Positions 1 through 8,549 of a stretch of DNA of 64,000 bases are shown here, one piece after another (the stretch's first letter is position 1; every line of letters begins with the position of its first letter). Where the stretch lies: assembly GCF_000426485.1 (NCBI RefSeq), contig NZ_KE384529.1, positions 508,247 to 572,246 on the forward strand. The letters run 5' to 3'. Under the pieces are notes generated by a model that was not told where the DNA came from, made no database searches, and saw only the letters and a list, made by a program, of their open reading frames with translations. This stretch comes from Indolivaga capnocytophagoides DSM 22835 (GTDB lineage Bacteria; Bacteroidota; Bacteroidia; Bacteroidales; Dysgonomonadaceae). The position numbers and the translations under genes were made by a program.

Positions 1-496
1 CGGCTGTACCATAAGTAGGATGATTATTGTCAATTGGTGAAAGATACAATCCGAATTTAAGATCATACTCCTTACAGGCATCCGACAATTCTTTCAATAT
101 ATCTCCACGCCCGTTTAACCACGAAGATTCTCGTACTGTATATTTACTGAAATTGCTAGGCCACAAGCAAAAACCATCATCACTCTTTGCGACTATGATT
201 ATACCTTTCATTCCTGCAGCCTTTGCTGTTGCAGCCCATTGGCGACAATCGACATTTACAGGATTGAAAGCAGATAAACGTGGAGTTTGTTGTTCATTAT
301 CGGAGAAAGTACCTAAACCAAAATGAACCAACATATAGTATTCCATCTTCTGCCAGCTCAATTGTTCATCTGAGGGCAAAGAACCATAAGGCCTTGGCGG
401 AATATCGGAAGCCTGATAGCATGAGTACATTCCTGCCAGCATCAGCAAGAATGATAAAACATTTATTTTGATAAATGCCGCATGTACCATCTTCAT
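1..496 (-). CDS. Alpha-L-fucosidase (GH29) family lipoprotein, N-terminal part
   Basis: The gene runs off the left edge of the window, so only about 165 N-terminal residues are visible. It starts at the ATG read from 496; an in-frame stop codon lies just upstream. A hydrophobic signal segment ends in MYSC (Cys26), a probable lipoprotein site. The next part matches the start of the GH29 barrel: MEYYMLVHFG, then FNPVNVD, the RQWAATAKAAGMKGIII stretch, DGFCLWPS, and DILKELSDACKEYDLKFGLYLSP. GH29 enzymes are retaining alpha-L-fucosidases. The usual substrate-contacting motif KHHDGF reads KSDDGF here, so both histidines are replaced and the specificity may differ. The nucleophile lies outside the window. 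Family assignment is confident; activity is not. Confidence 0.85.
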   Translation of the reverse strand, partial: MKMVHAAFIKINVLSFLLMLAGMYSCYQASDIPPRPYGSLPSDEQLSWQKMEYYMLVHFGLGTFSDNEQQTPRLSAFNPVNVDCRQWAATAKAAGMKGIIIVAKSDDGFCLWPSNFSKYTVRESSWLNGRGDILKELSDACKEYDLKFGLYLSPIDNNHPTYGTA

Positions 497-523
497 ATAA
501 GTTTAGAAAATAAACCGAAACAC

Positions 524-1084
524 CTACCAGATAAGGTCGTTTTCGGCAACAATAACGTCCATCTTTACATCGTTGTCAGATACAGGTATCTGATCATATA
601 ACTGGAAATCGAAGCAAACACCTACTTTAGGTGCTTTTATTCCGGAAAGAAAATGGTCATAATACCCTTTTCCCCTTCCTAAACGGTTTCCCTTACGATC
701 AAAAGCAACTCCGGGTACGATAACCATATCTATCTTTCCGAAATCAAGAAAATCAACACCTGAGGGCTCATCTACCCCTATCTTGCTTTTGGTATATGTT
801 GTATTTTCGGTAAAATGACGAAAGACCAGATTATTATTTACAACAACCGGAAAATAGAAATTCTTTTCGTGTTTCCATTTTTCGATAAAATCACGTGTCG
901 CAACCTCATCGGGCATCGAATTATAGATAAAAATAGTAGACGCATCCCTGAACGAACCTGTTATCTCCAATACCGAAAAAACCTCCTCCGACATTCGGAG
1001 GAGATCTTCCTGTGTAAATTCGCGTTTCTTATCCGCAATCTCTTTTCTTAATTTTTCTTTTTCTGAATCTATATTTCTTTTCAA
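524..1084 (-). CDS. 5-formyltetrahydrofolate cyclo-ligase
   Basis: This enzyme converts 5-formyl-THF to 5,10-methenyl-THF with ATP in cytosolic one-carbon metabolism. The family signature RLGRGKGYYDHFL is present near the C-terminus, preceded by VIVPGVAFD. The open frame extends upstream to an ATG at 1144, but that extension would translate a copy of the palindromic repeat (1098-1111). I prefer the TTG at 1084, which gives LKRNIDSEKEKLRKEI, the normal length of about 186 residues, and the same 13-nt gap between repeat and start seen at other genes here. It is the last gene of a minus-strand run with the S41 protease and dCMP deaminase. Confidence 0.9.
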   Translation of the reverse strand: MKRNIDSEKEKLRKEIADKKREFTQEDLLRMSEEVFSVLEITGSFRDASTIFIYNSMPDEVATRDFIEKWKHEKNFYFPVVVNNNLVFRHFTENTTYTKSKIGVDEPSGVDFLDFGKIDMVIVPGVAFDRKGNRLGRGKGYYDHFLSGIKAPKVGVCFDFQLYDQIPVSDNDVKMDVIVAENDLIW

Positions 1085-1097
1085 TCTTATATATTTT

Positions 1098-1198
1098 AAG
1101 GTCTCAGACCTATTTACCTCGACTTCTCTCCGGCGATTGTTCATCGTTCTCGTTCACTTTACAAGCATAACAGCATTAACCTGTTATCTTCAAAAACA
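1098..1198 (+). repeat. Interspersed palindromic element, copy 1
   Basis: The exact head AAGGTCTCAGACCT is at 1098-1111, followed by ATTTA and a diverged body with AAGCATAACAGCA and a CTGTTATC stretch. It fills the gap between the S41 protease stop and the cyclo-ligase start. Confidence 0.75.
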
Positions 1199-1201
1199 TT
1201 C

Positions 1202-2851
1202 TCACTTTTTATATGCTTGAGACCTGATTGAAACAGGGCTCGCTTTTCCTTGCTCGATCAATTCAATTGCTCTTCTCAATACAATATCATCTTTCAGTAT
1301 TATAGAGAAGAATCCCTCATCCCCAAACATATTACGGACAATATTGGCTTTCAGCTGAGACATCAGTAATGTTCGAGATTCTGCAACCAGATACGGCCTG
1401 TGACGAATACCTTTGTTTTCTGCTAAACTAACCAAATTCTGCACCAGCGGCTGATATGATAAGTAAGCATCAAGTTCTTCCCATGTTTTGAACGATTCTA
1501 ATCTCTGACGGTTTTTATCGGTATACAAAAATGCACTCTCGTAAACAAGTCCGTTGTTCATTACATTGATATAATACGAATTGATACCGATTGTATCACG
1601 AGGTATAAATACATCGGGCATGATACCTCCATTGCCATAAACAGGACGTCCTCCTACGGTATGGAACAAAGGTTCTCCTGTTTGCTTAATGCTATCCTGC
1701 GAATCAAACTCACCTCTCAGGTATCTGTTCATCAGATCCTGATTGTAATCAGATGATTTACCCAACTCATAAGGTTTTTGCACACATCGTCCCGAAGGAG
1801 TATGATAACGGGCAATAGTCAAACGAAGTGCCGACCCATCTTTAAATACCTGCTGATTCTGAACCAAGCCTTTTCCGAACGAACGACGTCCAATAATCAA
1901 TCCTCGGTCATTATCCTGTATAGCTCCTGCAAAAACTTCGCTGGCAGAAGCACTGCCTTCATCCATCAAAACAACCAACTGATCGGCCTTAGTTGTACCC
2001 GATCCGTCAGCAACTGCATCCTCACGGGGATAAGCACGCCCTTCCGTATAGACAATCAGCTGACCTTTTGCCAGAAATTCATTCACCATCTGGATGGCAG
2101 CAGTCAAAGATCCCCCTGTATTTTGTCGCAAATCAATTATAAATGATGTACTTCCTTGTTTCTTTAATTTCGAAATAGCCGTAATAAATTCCTTGACAGT
2201 AGTCATTCCGAATTTATTAACCTTTATCATTCCTATATTTTTAGCAGGCTGATATGCTATATCTACGGTATTGACGGGTATATCACCACGTGTAACAATA
2301 ATATTTACAGTACTTGCCTTCCCCAGACGCTTAATTCCTAATCTTACATCCGACCCTTTTTCACCTCGTAAGCTTCTCATGACTTTATCATTAGTCATGC
2401 CTTTACCGGCGAATAAACTATCATTGACATAAACAATACGGTCGCCGGGCAAAATTCCGGCAGCCTGAGACGGTCCTCCCGGTACAACATTTACCACGGT
2501 AATAGTATCATTACGTAATACAAATTGTACACCTATACCACTGAAATGCCCTTCGAGTTCATCACCGACAAGTTCCATATCCTTGGCACTAAAATATACC
2601 GAGTGAGGGTCTAATTCGGCAATTAATCCCGGTAATGCTTTTTCTATCAATTCCTGAGTATTCACACTATCGACATACGCCTCGTTGATATACTGTAAAA
2701 CAGCATCAACTTTGCTGCCTCCGCGAAAAAGGCTTCGGGTAGAATTAAATACAGAAAACTTACTTCCGATGAAAAGACCGAGTACTATCCCCAACGCAAT
2801 CCATAAAGGCAACCAAACGAAATACCTCTTTTTATTTGAATATGATCTCAT
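1202..2851 (-). CDS. C-terminal processing peptidase, S41 family, with PDZ domain
   Basis: This is a 549-residue envelope protease of the CtpA/Prc (tail-specific protease) family. An N-terminal membrane segment at about residues 12-29 is followed by the S41 cap region, a PDZ domain (FSGIGVQFVLRN to GILPGDRIVYVND) and the catalytic core. The serine lies in MDEGSASASEVFAGAI and the lysine in RRSFGKGLVQ, both as expected for a Ser/Lys dyad. The protein is probably anchored in the inner membrane and acts in the periplasm. It sits between comEB and the cyclo-ligase on the same strand with short gaps, so co-transcription is likely. The substrate cannot be read from the sequence. Confidence 0.95.
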   Translation of the reverse strand: MRSYSNKKRYFVWLPLWIALGIVLGLFIGSKFSVFNSTRSLFRGGSKVDAVLQYINEAYVDSVNTQELIEKALPGLIAELDPHSVYFSAKDMELVGDELEGHFSGIGVQFVLRNDTITVVNVVPGGPSQAAGILPGDRIVYVNDSLFAGKGMTNDKVMRSLRGEKGSDVRLGIKRLGKASTVNIIVTRGDIPVNTVDIAYQPAKNIGMIKVNKFGMTTVKEFITAISKLKKQGSTSFIIDLRQNTGGSLTAAIQMVNEFLAKGQLIVYTEGRAYPREDAVADGSGTTKADQLVVLMDEGSASASEVFAGAIQDNDRGLIIGRRSFGKGLVQNQQVFKDGSALRLTIARYHTPSGRCVQKPYELGKSSDYNQDLMNRYLRGEFDSQDSIKQTGEPLFHTVGGRPVYGNGGIMPDVFIPRDTIGINSYYINVMNNGLVYESAFLYTDKNRQRLESFKTWEELDAYLSYQPLVQNLVSLAENKGIRHRPYLVAESRTLLMSQLKANIVRNMFGDEGFFSIILKDDIVLRRAIELIEQGKASPVSIRSQAYKK

Positions 2852-2890
2852 TGAAATCAGATGTTAGTATATTTAATATTTAGTGATTTT

Positions 2891-2915
2891 AAGTTCCAGA
2901 CCTTATTTATTGATT
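2891..2915 (+). repeat. Degenerate head of the interspersed palindromic element
   Basis: AAGTTCCAGACCTT followed by ATTTATTGATT lies 39 bp before the S41 protease start. The left arm is damaged, but the T-rich flank matches the family. Confidence 0.45.
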
Positions 2916-2956
2916 TTATTAATCTATTGTAAATCAAGTCAAATATCGAATCAGGT

Positions 2957-3382
2957 TCACTCCAACGGAATAAAAACAGTTTCGATACCGGCTCTTTCCA
3001 ACAAGTCGCAGCCATCCATATTATGATAACGATGACAATAAACCACTCTGCGGATACCTGCCTGTATTATCAATTTAGAACATTCTATACAGGGCGAAGT
3101 AGTAGCATACATCGTAGCCCCCATACTGCTGTTGTGCGAACGGGCTACTTTAGTTATAGCATTAGCCTCGGCATGAAGCACATATGGCTTTGTAAGATTA
3201 TTCTCATCTTCACAAACATTTTCGAAACCGACAGGTGTTCCATTATATCCATCAGAAATGATCATCTTATCTTTGACGATAAGTGCTCCTACCTGACGTC
3301 TTTTACAATATGAATTTTCTGCCCAAATCATCGCCATGCGAAGATATCTGATATCTAACAAATGCTGCTTATCTGCCTCCAT
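2957..3382 (-). CDS. comEB: Deoxycytidylate (dCMP) deaminase
   Basis: This 141-residue zinc-dependent deaminase makes dUMP from dCMP for thymidylate synthesis. The zinc-binding and catalytic motifs are complete: HAEANAI supplies His and the proton-shuttling Glu, and SPCIECSKLI supplies the two Cys ligands. The N-terminal part (RYLRMAMIWAENSYCKRRQVGALIV) is typical of the ComEB group. It is the first gene of the run comEB - S41 protease - 5-formyl-THF cyclo-ligase. A palindromic repeat head ends 14 nt before its ATG, so its leader carries that element. Confidence 0.93.
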   Translation of the reverse strand: MEADKQHLLDIRYLRMAMIWAENSYCKRRQVGALIVKDKMIISDGYNGTPVGFENVCEDENNLTKPYVLHAEANAITKVARSHNSSMGATMYATTSPCIECSKLIIQAGIRRVVYCHRYHNMDGCDLLERAGIETVFIPLE

Positions 3383-3396
3383 AAAAAAAAACGATT

Positions 3397-3468
3397 AAGG
3401 TATCAAACCTGTTTACTTCCTTACTAAGTAAAATAAAGTATTAATTGAATAAAAAGGTCTGAGACCTT
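3397..3468. repeat. Inverted pair of palindromic heads (REPIN-like)
   Basis: A plus-facing head AAGGTATCAAACCT (3397-3410) and a minus-facing exact head AAGGTCTGAGACCTT (3454-3468) enclose 43 bp with a small TTACTAAGTAA palindrome. The T-rich flanks point inward. The left head is 14 nt before the comEB start codon. Confidence 0.75.
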
Positions 3469-3488
3469 AAACACACAAAATTACATAA

Positions 3489-3579
3489 TAAGTAACAGAA
3501 ACTATTTAATGATACACCTCAAAATAATGATCATCTGCTGATATTCCCCTTAGATTATTAAAAAAAGGCCTTCAACCTT
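3489..3579 (-). repeat. Interspersed palindromic element, reverse copy with intact tail
   Basis: Read on the minus strand, the degenerate head AAGGTTGAAGGCCTT (3579-3565) is followed by a T-rich flank and, 50 bp on, by ATCATTAAATAGTTTCTGTT, a near-perfect tail at about 3515-3491. It lies between the beta-helix lipoprotein and comEB. Confidence 0.6.
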
Positions 3580-3669
3580 CAAATATTATGTAACTCTATA
3601 AAAATACAAAAGAGTTTCGATATACAGAAACCCTTTTGACATATAGCTGTTTTATTTGTTAATATAGCC

Positions 3670-5130
3670 TTACTTTTGATATTCATAGCAACCAATATCG
3701 GGAGCTCCATCCGTTCTACGGGATACCCCTCTGATATCTTCAGGCAAGCCTGCAGCATATACTCTCGACGCAAAATCGATTGCCGGCGAACTGCTGCCCA
3801 ACTCGTAATTAAAAAAATATGCTTTATCGGTATTATCAGATGCTGTTTCGGATGAATATATGAACTCAAATGCAGGATCAACGTTCCAGATCGTATTAAC
3901 GAAAAAAGCATCATCCGTTCCTTTTTCCTTCAACAGACAATACCTGAAACTGTATCTGAATGGAACATCTGCTTTTTCTTCTAAAACCAAATTATTATTG
4001 ATTGTACTGCCCGATACTATCGAGTTAAACACATCACATCTTCCCAAAGCATAAGTTTGAGATTTTCCGCTCATATCCGTTCCTGAATTCTCTATTACCA
4101 TAGCAGGTTTCCGTATAGTAATAAAAACACCATACATATAATTCGCTATGGTACAATGAATAAATTCATAGCTCCCGCCCAGAAGACGGATTGCATTTAC
4201 TGCCGAATTGGCAAATAACGAATTCTTTGCGGATACCTTTGCGTTTACAGCCCATAAACCTTCCTTGGTTGTATTCTGTATAATCGTATTTAAGAAACTC
4301 GCTTTTTGTTGGATTGTATCCGACGGATAAAAAAGAATACCGTATACACTGTTTCGAATTCGAACATTCTCGAATACATTTCCATAACTGTCTCCCGCAA
4401 CGGTTATTCCTTCCCATTGTCCGGGAACTCTGTCATAAGGCAACGTCGGTACATCCAGCATATTATCAGTACGGTCTCCCCTAAACACAATCGGTTCGTC
4501 AACCGTACCTCTCGCATCAAGCGTACCCTGCACCGACAACCCTGCACCACTATGAAAATACAGTTTGACGTTTTTATCTATAGTCAACTTAGCATTTTTC
4601 TCTATTCGCAGCGAATCATATATAAGAAACGGTTTTCCTGCGGTCAGAGTAGTATCTTTATCTATCTTTTTGGCTTTCCACAGCACAGCATCCTGCCCTA
4701 TAGCTTCAAGCCTCACATACTGTGTAACACCATTGAATTTCAGACGGATAGAATCAGCGATCAACAACGGACTGTTCCTATCCAAAGGATTTACCGTAAC
4801 TTCGACCAACACATACAAACTGTCTTTACCCAAAATATCAACATTGGATACTTTATTGCCGCTCTCGCCGTCAACATTCATCCTGAATCCGGTTTTTCCG
4901 GCACTCATCAATTCTATACCGGATATAGTTATAGCATTTTTATTCCTGTTATAAATCTTCAACCGTTTGGTCGCAGTGCCGATACCCGTAAAAACTGTAT
5001 CGAAACGAACTGTATCCGATGAAAAATTCAGTCGAAGATTACTGTCTCCTGAAAACTTATCATCATTATCACAGGCGAAAAACAAAGGTATCGCAACCGT
5101 TAATACTAAGATATAAGCCAATATACGCAT
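3670..5130 (-). CDS. Lipoprotein with parallel beta-helix repeats
   Basis: This 486-residue exported protein has a signal peptide ending in LFFAC (Cys20), a lipoprotein site. Residues of about 30-150 form an immunoglobulin-like region (RFDTVFTGIGTATKRLKIYN). The middle (about 155-430) has the short hydrophobic periodicity of a right-handed beta-helix, for example FENVRIRNSVYGILFYPSD. The C-terminus SPAIDFA...GAPDIGCYEYQK is the ending commonly seen in Bacteroidetes surface beta-helix proteins. Such folds often bind or cleave polysaccharides, but I see no catalytic residues I can name. It stands alone between pepD/dsbA and comEB. Confidence 0.75.
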   Translation of the reverse strand: MRILAYILVLTVAIPLFFACDNDDKFSGDSNLRLNFSSDTVRFDTVFTGIGTATKRLKIYNRNKNAITISGIELMSAGKTGFRMNVDGESGNKVSNVDILGKDSLYVLVEVTVNPLDRNSPLLIADSIRLKFNGVTQYVRLEAIGQDAVLWKAKKIDKDTTLTAGKPFLIYDSLRIEKNAKLTIDKNVKLYFHSGAGLSVQGTLDARGTVDEPIVFRGDRTDNMLDVPTLPYDRVPGQWEGITVAGDSYGNVFENVRIRNSVYGILFYPSDTIQQKASFLNTIIQNTTKEGLWAVNAKVSAKNSLFANSAVNAIRLLGGSYEFIHCTIANYMYGVFITIRKPAMVIENSGTDMSGKSQTYALGRCDVFNSIVSGSTINNNLVLEEKADVPFRYSFRYCLLKEKGTDDAFFVNTIWNVDPAFEFIYSSETASDNTDKAYFFNYELGSSSPAIDFASRVYAAGLPEDIRGVSRRTDGAPDIGCYEYQK

Positions 5131-5183
5131 AAATAGTTTTTAAAAAATTCAGTGTTGTCTGTTACGTAAATATCCCGTCTTTC

Positions 5184-5942
5184 TTAGTCCAGACTGCATA
5201 CCCCATCAGCAGAACAGGCTCTTCCTTTCAAGCGGTCGCCTTTCTCGGTCGATACGCCATTGGCTTTCCAATCCTGAAATGCTTTATCCAGAACCGAAAG
5301 ATACTCTTCATCAGCCAAAGATCCTTGTATTACATCCTTATTATTAAACAAATAGAATGGGATGTATTCCAAATCCAAATCGTCTTCGCTATGACGTATA
5401 TCCGATTCTATCTCCGATAAAAACTCATCACTATCAAGTAAATCGTTAATATCTTTTTCGGCAAGTCCGATTTCTTTACCCAATGCAACCAAAGTATCTC
5501 TGTCGCTTATGTCTTTTTCATCGGTAAAGTATGTTCTGAAAAGAACTTCTTCGGCCTGATCTGCCAGATTAAACTTTTTAGCCAATTTGATCAACCGCAA
5601 AGCATCCGAAGTATTAGCCACAACCAAGTTATCGAAGTTGTAAACGAGCCCTACGGTTTCGGCAAGACTCTTCAATTCTTTGAGGTCTTCTTTGGCATCA
5701 TCCACAGTAAAATCATGCAGCTTAGCTATATACTCGTAATATGATATTGTCCCTGCCTTCTTAGGTAAAGCAGGGTTCAACTCATAACTGTGCCAGACTA
5801 ATTCAATTTCGTCTGCATGAGGAAATTGGCTCAGAGCCTTTTCCATCTTACGTTTTCCTATATAACAATACGGACAGGCAATATCTGACCATATCTCTAT
5901 CTTCATTTTTTCCATTTTTCTGTTTACTGTTTCATTGATCAT
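5184..5942 (-). CDS. DsbA family oxidoreductase, FrnE-like
   Basis: This 252-residue thioredoxin-fold protein carries a CPYC redox motif in the sequence IEIWSDIACPYCYIGKRKME, typical of the FrnE/2-hydroxychromene-2-carboxylate isomerase-like DsbA group. The helical insert and the C-terminal V-x-G-S (DVIQGSLADEEYL) fit the family. There is no signal peptide, so it is probably cytosolic. The chosen ATG overlaps the pepD stop as ATGA, implying translational coupling; an internal Met before KIEIWSD would give the more usual N-terminus and cannot be excluded. The C-terminal CSADGVC is an extra Cys pair. Confidence 0.88.
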   Translation of the reverse strand: MINETVNRKMEKMKIEIWSDIACPYCYIGKRKMEKALSQFPHADEIELVWHSYELNPALPKKAGTISYYEYIAKLHDFTVDDAKEDLKELKSLAETVGLVYNFDNLVVANTSDALRLIKLAKKFNLADQAEEVLFRTYFTDEKDISDRDTLVALGKEIGLAEKDINDLLDSDEFLSEIESDIRHSEDDLDLEYIPFYLFNNKDVIQGSLADEEYLSVLDKAFQDWKANGVSTEKGDRLKGRACSADGVCSLD

Positions 5943-7399
5943 TGTTTAGCAGGTATGCTTTTCAATACATCCAACAAGAAAGGCCACCATTTAGCAACCG
6001 AAGGAATATTTACCTGTTCGGCGGGTGAGTGAGCATCCGTAATGGTAGGACCACACGAAACCATATCAAGATGGGGATATTTTTCAAGAAACAAACCACA
6101 CTCCAATCCGGCATGTATAGCCTTCACTTCCGGCTCTACACTGTATAACTTCTTGTAAGACTCTTTGGCTACTTCCAGAATTGGCGAATGAGGGTTTGGT
6201 TTCCATCCGGGGTATCCTTCGCCATGCACAACCACTGCACCACCCATTGTAAATGCAGCATTCACCATATTTGCCGCATAATTTTTCAATGATTCGGTAG
6301 AGCTGCGCTGACTTGTACCTATAACAATCGTATTATTTTCTTTCATCTTTACCGATGCCAGATTCGTAGACGCTTCAACCAGTCCGGGAATATCCTGGCT
6401 CATAGCCAAAACTCCGTGCGGACATACACAAATCGAATTGATAAGTCCTGCGGTAGTTTTATCGTCAAAAACAAATTCGGGCTGATCGGTACTTTCTATC
6501 TGTATTTTCACATTAGGATCTACCACTTTCAGTTCATCTTCAATCTGAGCAATGAAAACATTCAACATAGCCACAACTTCGTCTTTATCACGAATAGGTA
6601 TCCCCACTACAGCCGATGCTTCGCGGGCAATAGCATTATGCAGGTTTCCTCCTTGTATAGAAGCCAGATAAACATGTATCTTACGAGACAGAATCCATAA
6701 AAAACGGTTCAATATTTTATTCGCATTACCTAGTCCTTTATGAATTTCACTACCCGAGTGACCGCCATTCAAACCCTTTACTTCAAGTTTAAACCAAAAC
6801 TGATTCATGGGCACATCTGTCTGCTCATAAGTAAATGTTGCATTAGTACCTTTACCTCCGGCACAACCGATATATAATTCGCCTTCTTCTTCTGTATCAA
6901 GATTGATCAGAATATCTCCGGTCAAGAAGTCTTTACCTAATGCATAAGCTCCGGTAAGACCTGTTTCTTCATCAACGGTAAACAAACATTCCAGTTTTCC
7001 ATGTTCGATATCATCCGATGCCAAAATAGCAAGAGAAGCAGCAACACCCAGTCCGTTATCGGCTCCCAAAGTAGTACCTTTTGCCTTCAACCAATCTCCA
7101 TCCACATAGGTTTCAATAGGATCATTATCAAAATCGTGTTCCGTGCCATTGTTTTTTTCACAAACCATATCTACATGACCTTGTAAAATCACTGTCGGAA
7201 GGTTTTCGTATCCTTTTGTCGCAGGTTTAGTAATCAAAACATTGCCGGCATCGTCTTTTTTCACATCCAAATTATGCTTTTGAGCAAAATCAAGAAGGTA
7301 AGCTATTATTTTCCCTTCTTTTTTAGAAGGTCTGGGAACCTGAGTAATTTCGTAAAAATATTTCCAAACAATAGAAGGCTCCAAATCTTTTATAGTCAT
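5939..7399 (-). CDS. pepD: Aminoacyl-histidine dipeptidase (beta-Ala-His dipeptidase, M20C)
   Basis: This 486-residue cytosolic metallopeptidase cleaves Xaa-His and related dipeptides and uses two zinc ions. The metal-site motifs are visible in order: LQGHVDMVCEKN, GTTLGADNGLGVAA, DEETGLTGA and the late AHSPAEQVNIPS. The length matches E. coli PepD (485 residues). The stop overlaps the next start by four bases (ATGA), so the DsbA-like gene is probably translated from the same mRNA. A palindromic repeat head ends 13 nt before the ATG. Confidence 0.95.
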   Translation of the reverse strand: MTIKDLEPSIVWKYFYEITQVPRPSKKEGKIIAYLLDFAQKHNLDVKKDDAGNVLITKPATKGYENLPTVILQGHVDMVCEKNNGTEHDFDNDPIETYVDGDWLKAKGTTLGADNGLGVAASLAILASDDIEHGKLECLFTVDEETGLTGAYALGKDFLTGDILINLDTEEEGELYIGCAGGKGTNATFTYEQTDVPMNQFWFKLEVKGLNGGHSGSEIHKGLGNANKILNRFLWILSRKIHVYLASIQGGNLHNAIAREASAVVGIPIRDKDEVVAMLNVFIAQIEDELKVVDPNVKIQIESTDQPEFVFDDKTTAGLINSICVCPHGVLAMSQDIPGLVEASTNLASVKMKENNTIVIGTSQRSSTESLKNYAANMVNAAFTMGGAVVVHGEGYPGWKPNPHSPILEVAKESYKKLYSVEPEVKAIHAGLECGLFLEKYPHLDMVSCGPTITDAHSPAEQVNIPSVAKWWPFLLDVLKSIPAKQ

Positions 7400-7412
7400 A
7401 TGTTTTTATTTT

Positions 7413-7440
7413 AAGGTCACAGACCTAATTTATTAATATT
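7413..7440 (+). repeat. Interspersed palindromic element head upstream of pepD
   Basis: The variant head AAGGTCACAGACCT (7413-7426) is followed by AATTTATTAATATT. I see no clear tail downstream, so this may be a truncated copy. Confidence 0.65.
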
Positions 7441-7691
7441 CAATTCAATAAATTTATAAGTAAACCAATTACATTTTGATCTTATTTACTGTATAAAGTC
7501 AATAAAATTCAGTTGTTACAAATTTACTTCAAAAAAGAAGAATCTTTCGTCCGATAACTTCAGAAAAACAGCCTTAAAGAACAGATATATTCTTGGCTTT
7601 TCTTTATATAAAAGTAGAGAAATAAAGAAGTTCAAACAAACTTTTTCACATCTTTTATAGAAAGCCAAAGTTGCAAATCAACTAATAAAAC

Positions 7692-7699
7692 TATCTTTG
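7692..7699 (+). promoter_or_regulatory. Bacteroidetes promoter -7 element, distal
   Basis: TATCTTTG matches TAnnTTTG, with a TTG 17 bp upstream (7672-7674) as a possible -33 element. It would give a leader of about 145 nt for the OmpH-like gene. The rest of 7440-7850 is AT-rich and I see no gene in it. Confidence 0.5.
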
Positions 7700-7790
7700 T
7701 CGAAGTCCTGATTTTAGTTGTTATAACAGCTAATTTCGGGCGAAAGTTTATTTATTCGTCAAGAAATAGTAAAATCTTAAAAATTGGTTC

Positions 7791-7798
7791 TATTTTTG
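7791..7798 (+). promoter_or_regulatory. Bacteroidetes promoter -7 element, proximal
   Basis: TATTTTTG predicts transcription starting near 7805. That rules against the upstream in-frame start at 7807 and supports the ATG at 7852. Confidence 0.5.
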
Positions 7799-7851
7799 TT
7801 GAAGAATTGAATTTTTTAGTAAAGTTATTTTTAGTCATCAATATTATTTTT

Positions 7852-8457
7852 ATGAAAAATCTTTCCTATGCGATAAATGGCGTTTTAGCTGTAGCTATCA
7901 TCATCCTCTTTATCCTTTTCTTTACATCTAAAAAAGACACTGTAGACACACCTTCTTTAAAATTTGAAAATGATACAACAGCCACATTGCCTATAGCCTA
8001 TGTCAACATAGACAGTGTACTGACTCATTATAACTACGCAAAGGAAGCCAGTGATGCTTTAATAAAAAAGACCGAATCATCCAGAGCATCGATATCTCAA
8101 AAACAAAAGCAAGTAGCTACCGAGCAACAAGAGTTCAACCGCAAAATGCAAAATAATGCCTTTTTAAGCCAGGAACGTGCCGAGCAAGAATATGGCCGTA
8201 TCCAGAAATTGACTGCTGATCTTGAACAAATGGCAACCCGTTTGGATGATGAACTAAGAATGGAACAAATAAAAGTGAACAATCAATTGGCCGATTCTGT
8301 AAGAATATGTATTAAAGAATTCAACAAAACGGCTAATTACCACATGATACTCAGCAATTCAGGCTTAGACAATGTCCTTTATGCTAAGGAAAAATATAAT
8401 ATCACAGATAAAGTGATTGAACTTTTGAATAAAAGACACACATCAACTAAAAATTAA
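7852..8457 (+). CDS. OmpH/Skp family periplasmic chaperone-like protein
   Basis: This protein of about 201 residues has one N-terminal membrane segment (about residues 5-25) and a long charged coiled coil (about 70-150), the layout of the OmpH/Skp family that holds unfolded outer-membrane proteins in the periplasm. PIAYVNIDSVLTHYNYAKEAS matches the family's opening strand and helix. The anchor looks uncleaved, so it may be a membrane-tethered relative. The start at 7852 is chosen over the frame opening at 7807 because the latter lies at the predicted transcription start. It is a single gene ending in a strong terminator. Confidence 0.82.
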   Translation: MKNLSYAINGVLAVAIIILFILFFTSKKDTVDTPSLKFENDTTATLPIAYVNIDSVLTHYNYAKEASDALIKKTESSRASISQKQKQVATEQQEFNRKMQNNAFLSQERAEQEYGRIQKLTADLEQMATRLDDELRMEQIKVNNQLADSVRICIKEFNKTANYHMILSNSGLDNVLYAKEKYNITDKVIELLNKRHTSTKN

Positions 8458-8481
8458 GGTGTGAATCTTTAACATACATAT

Positions 8482-8520
8482 AAAAACGCCCCGAGATACA
8501 TTTAATCTCGGGGCGTTTTT
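8482..8520. terminator. Bidirectional intrinsic terminator
   Basis: A perfect 16-bp stem (AAAAACGCCCCGAGAT and its complement) with a 7-nt loop ends in T runs on both strands. It serves the convergent OmpH-like and histidine kinase genes. Confidence 0.93.
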
Positions 8521-8549
8521 ATATGTATATATCTCTTGTATCTGGTAGG

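Noticed and set aside
4306..5022. Plus-strand ORF of 238 residues
   Set aside because: It is antisense to the beta-helix lipoprotein, has a basic, Ile/Arg-rich composition and no domain; the minus-strand gene has a signal peptide and family features.
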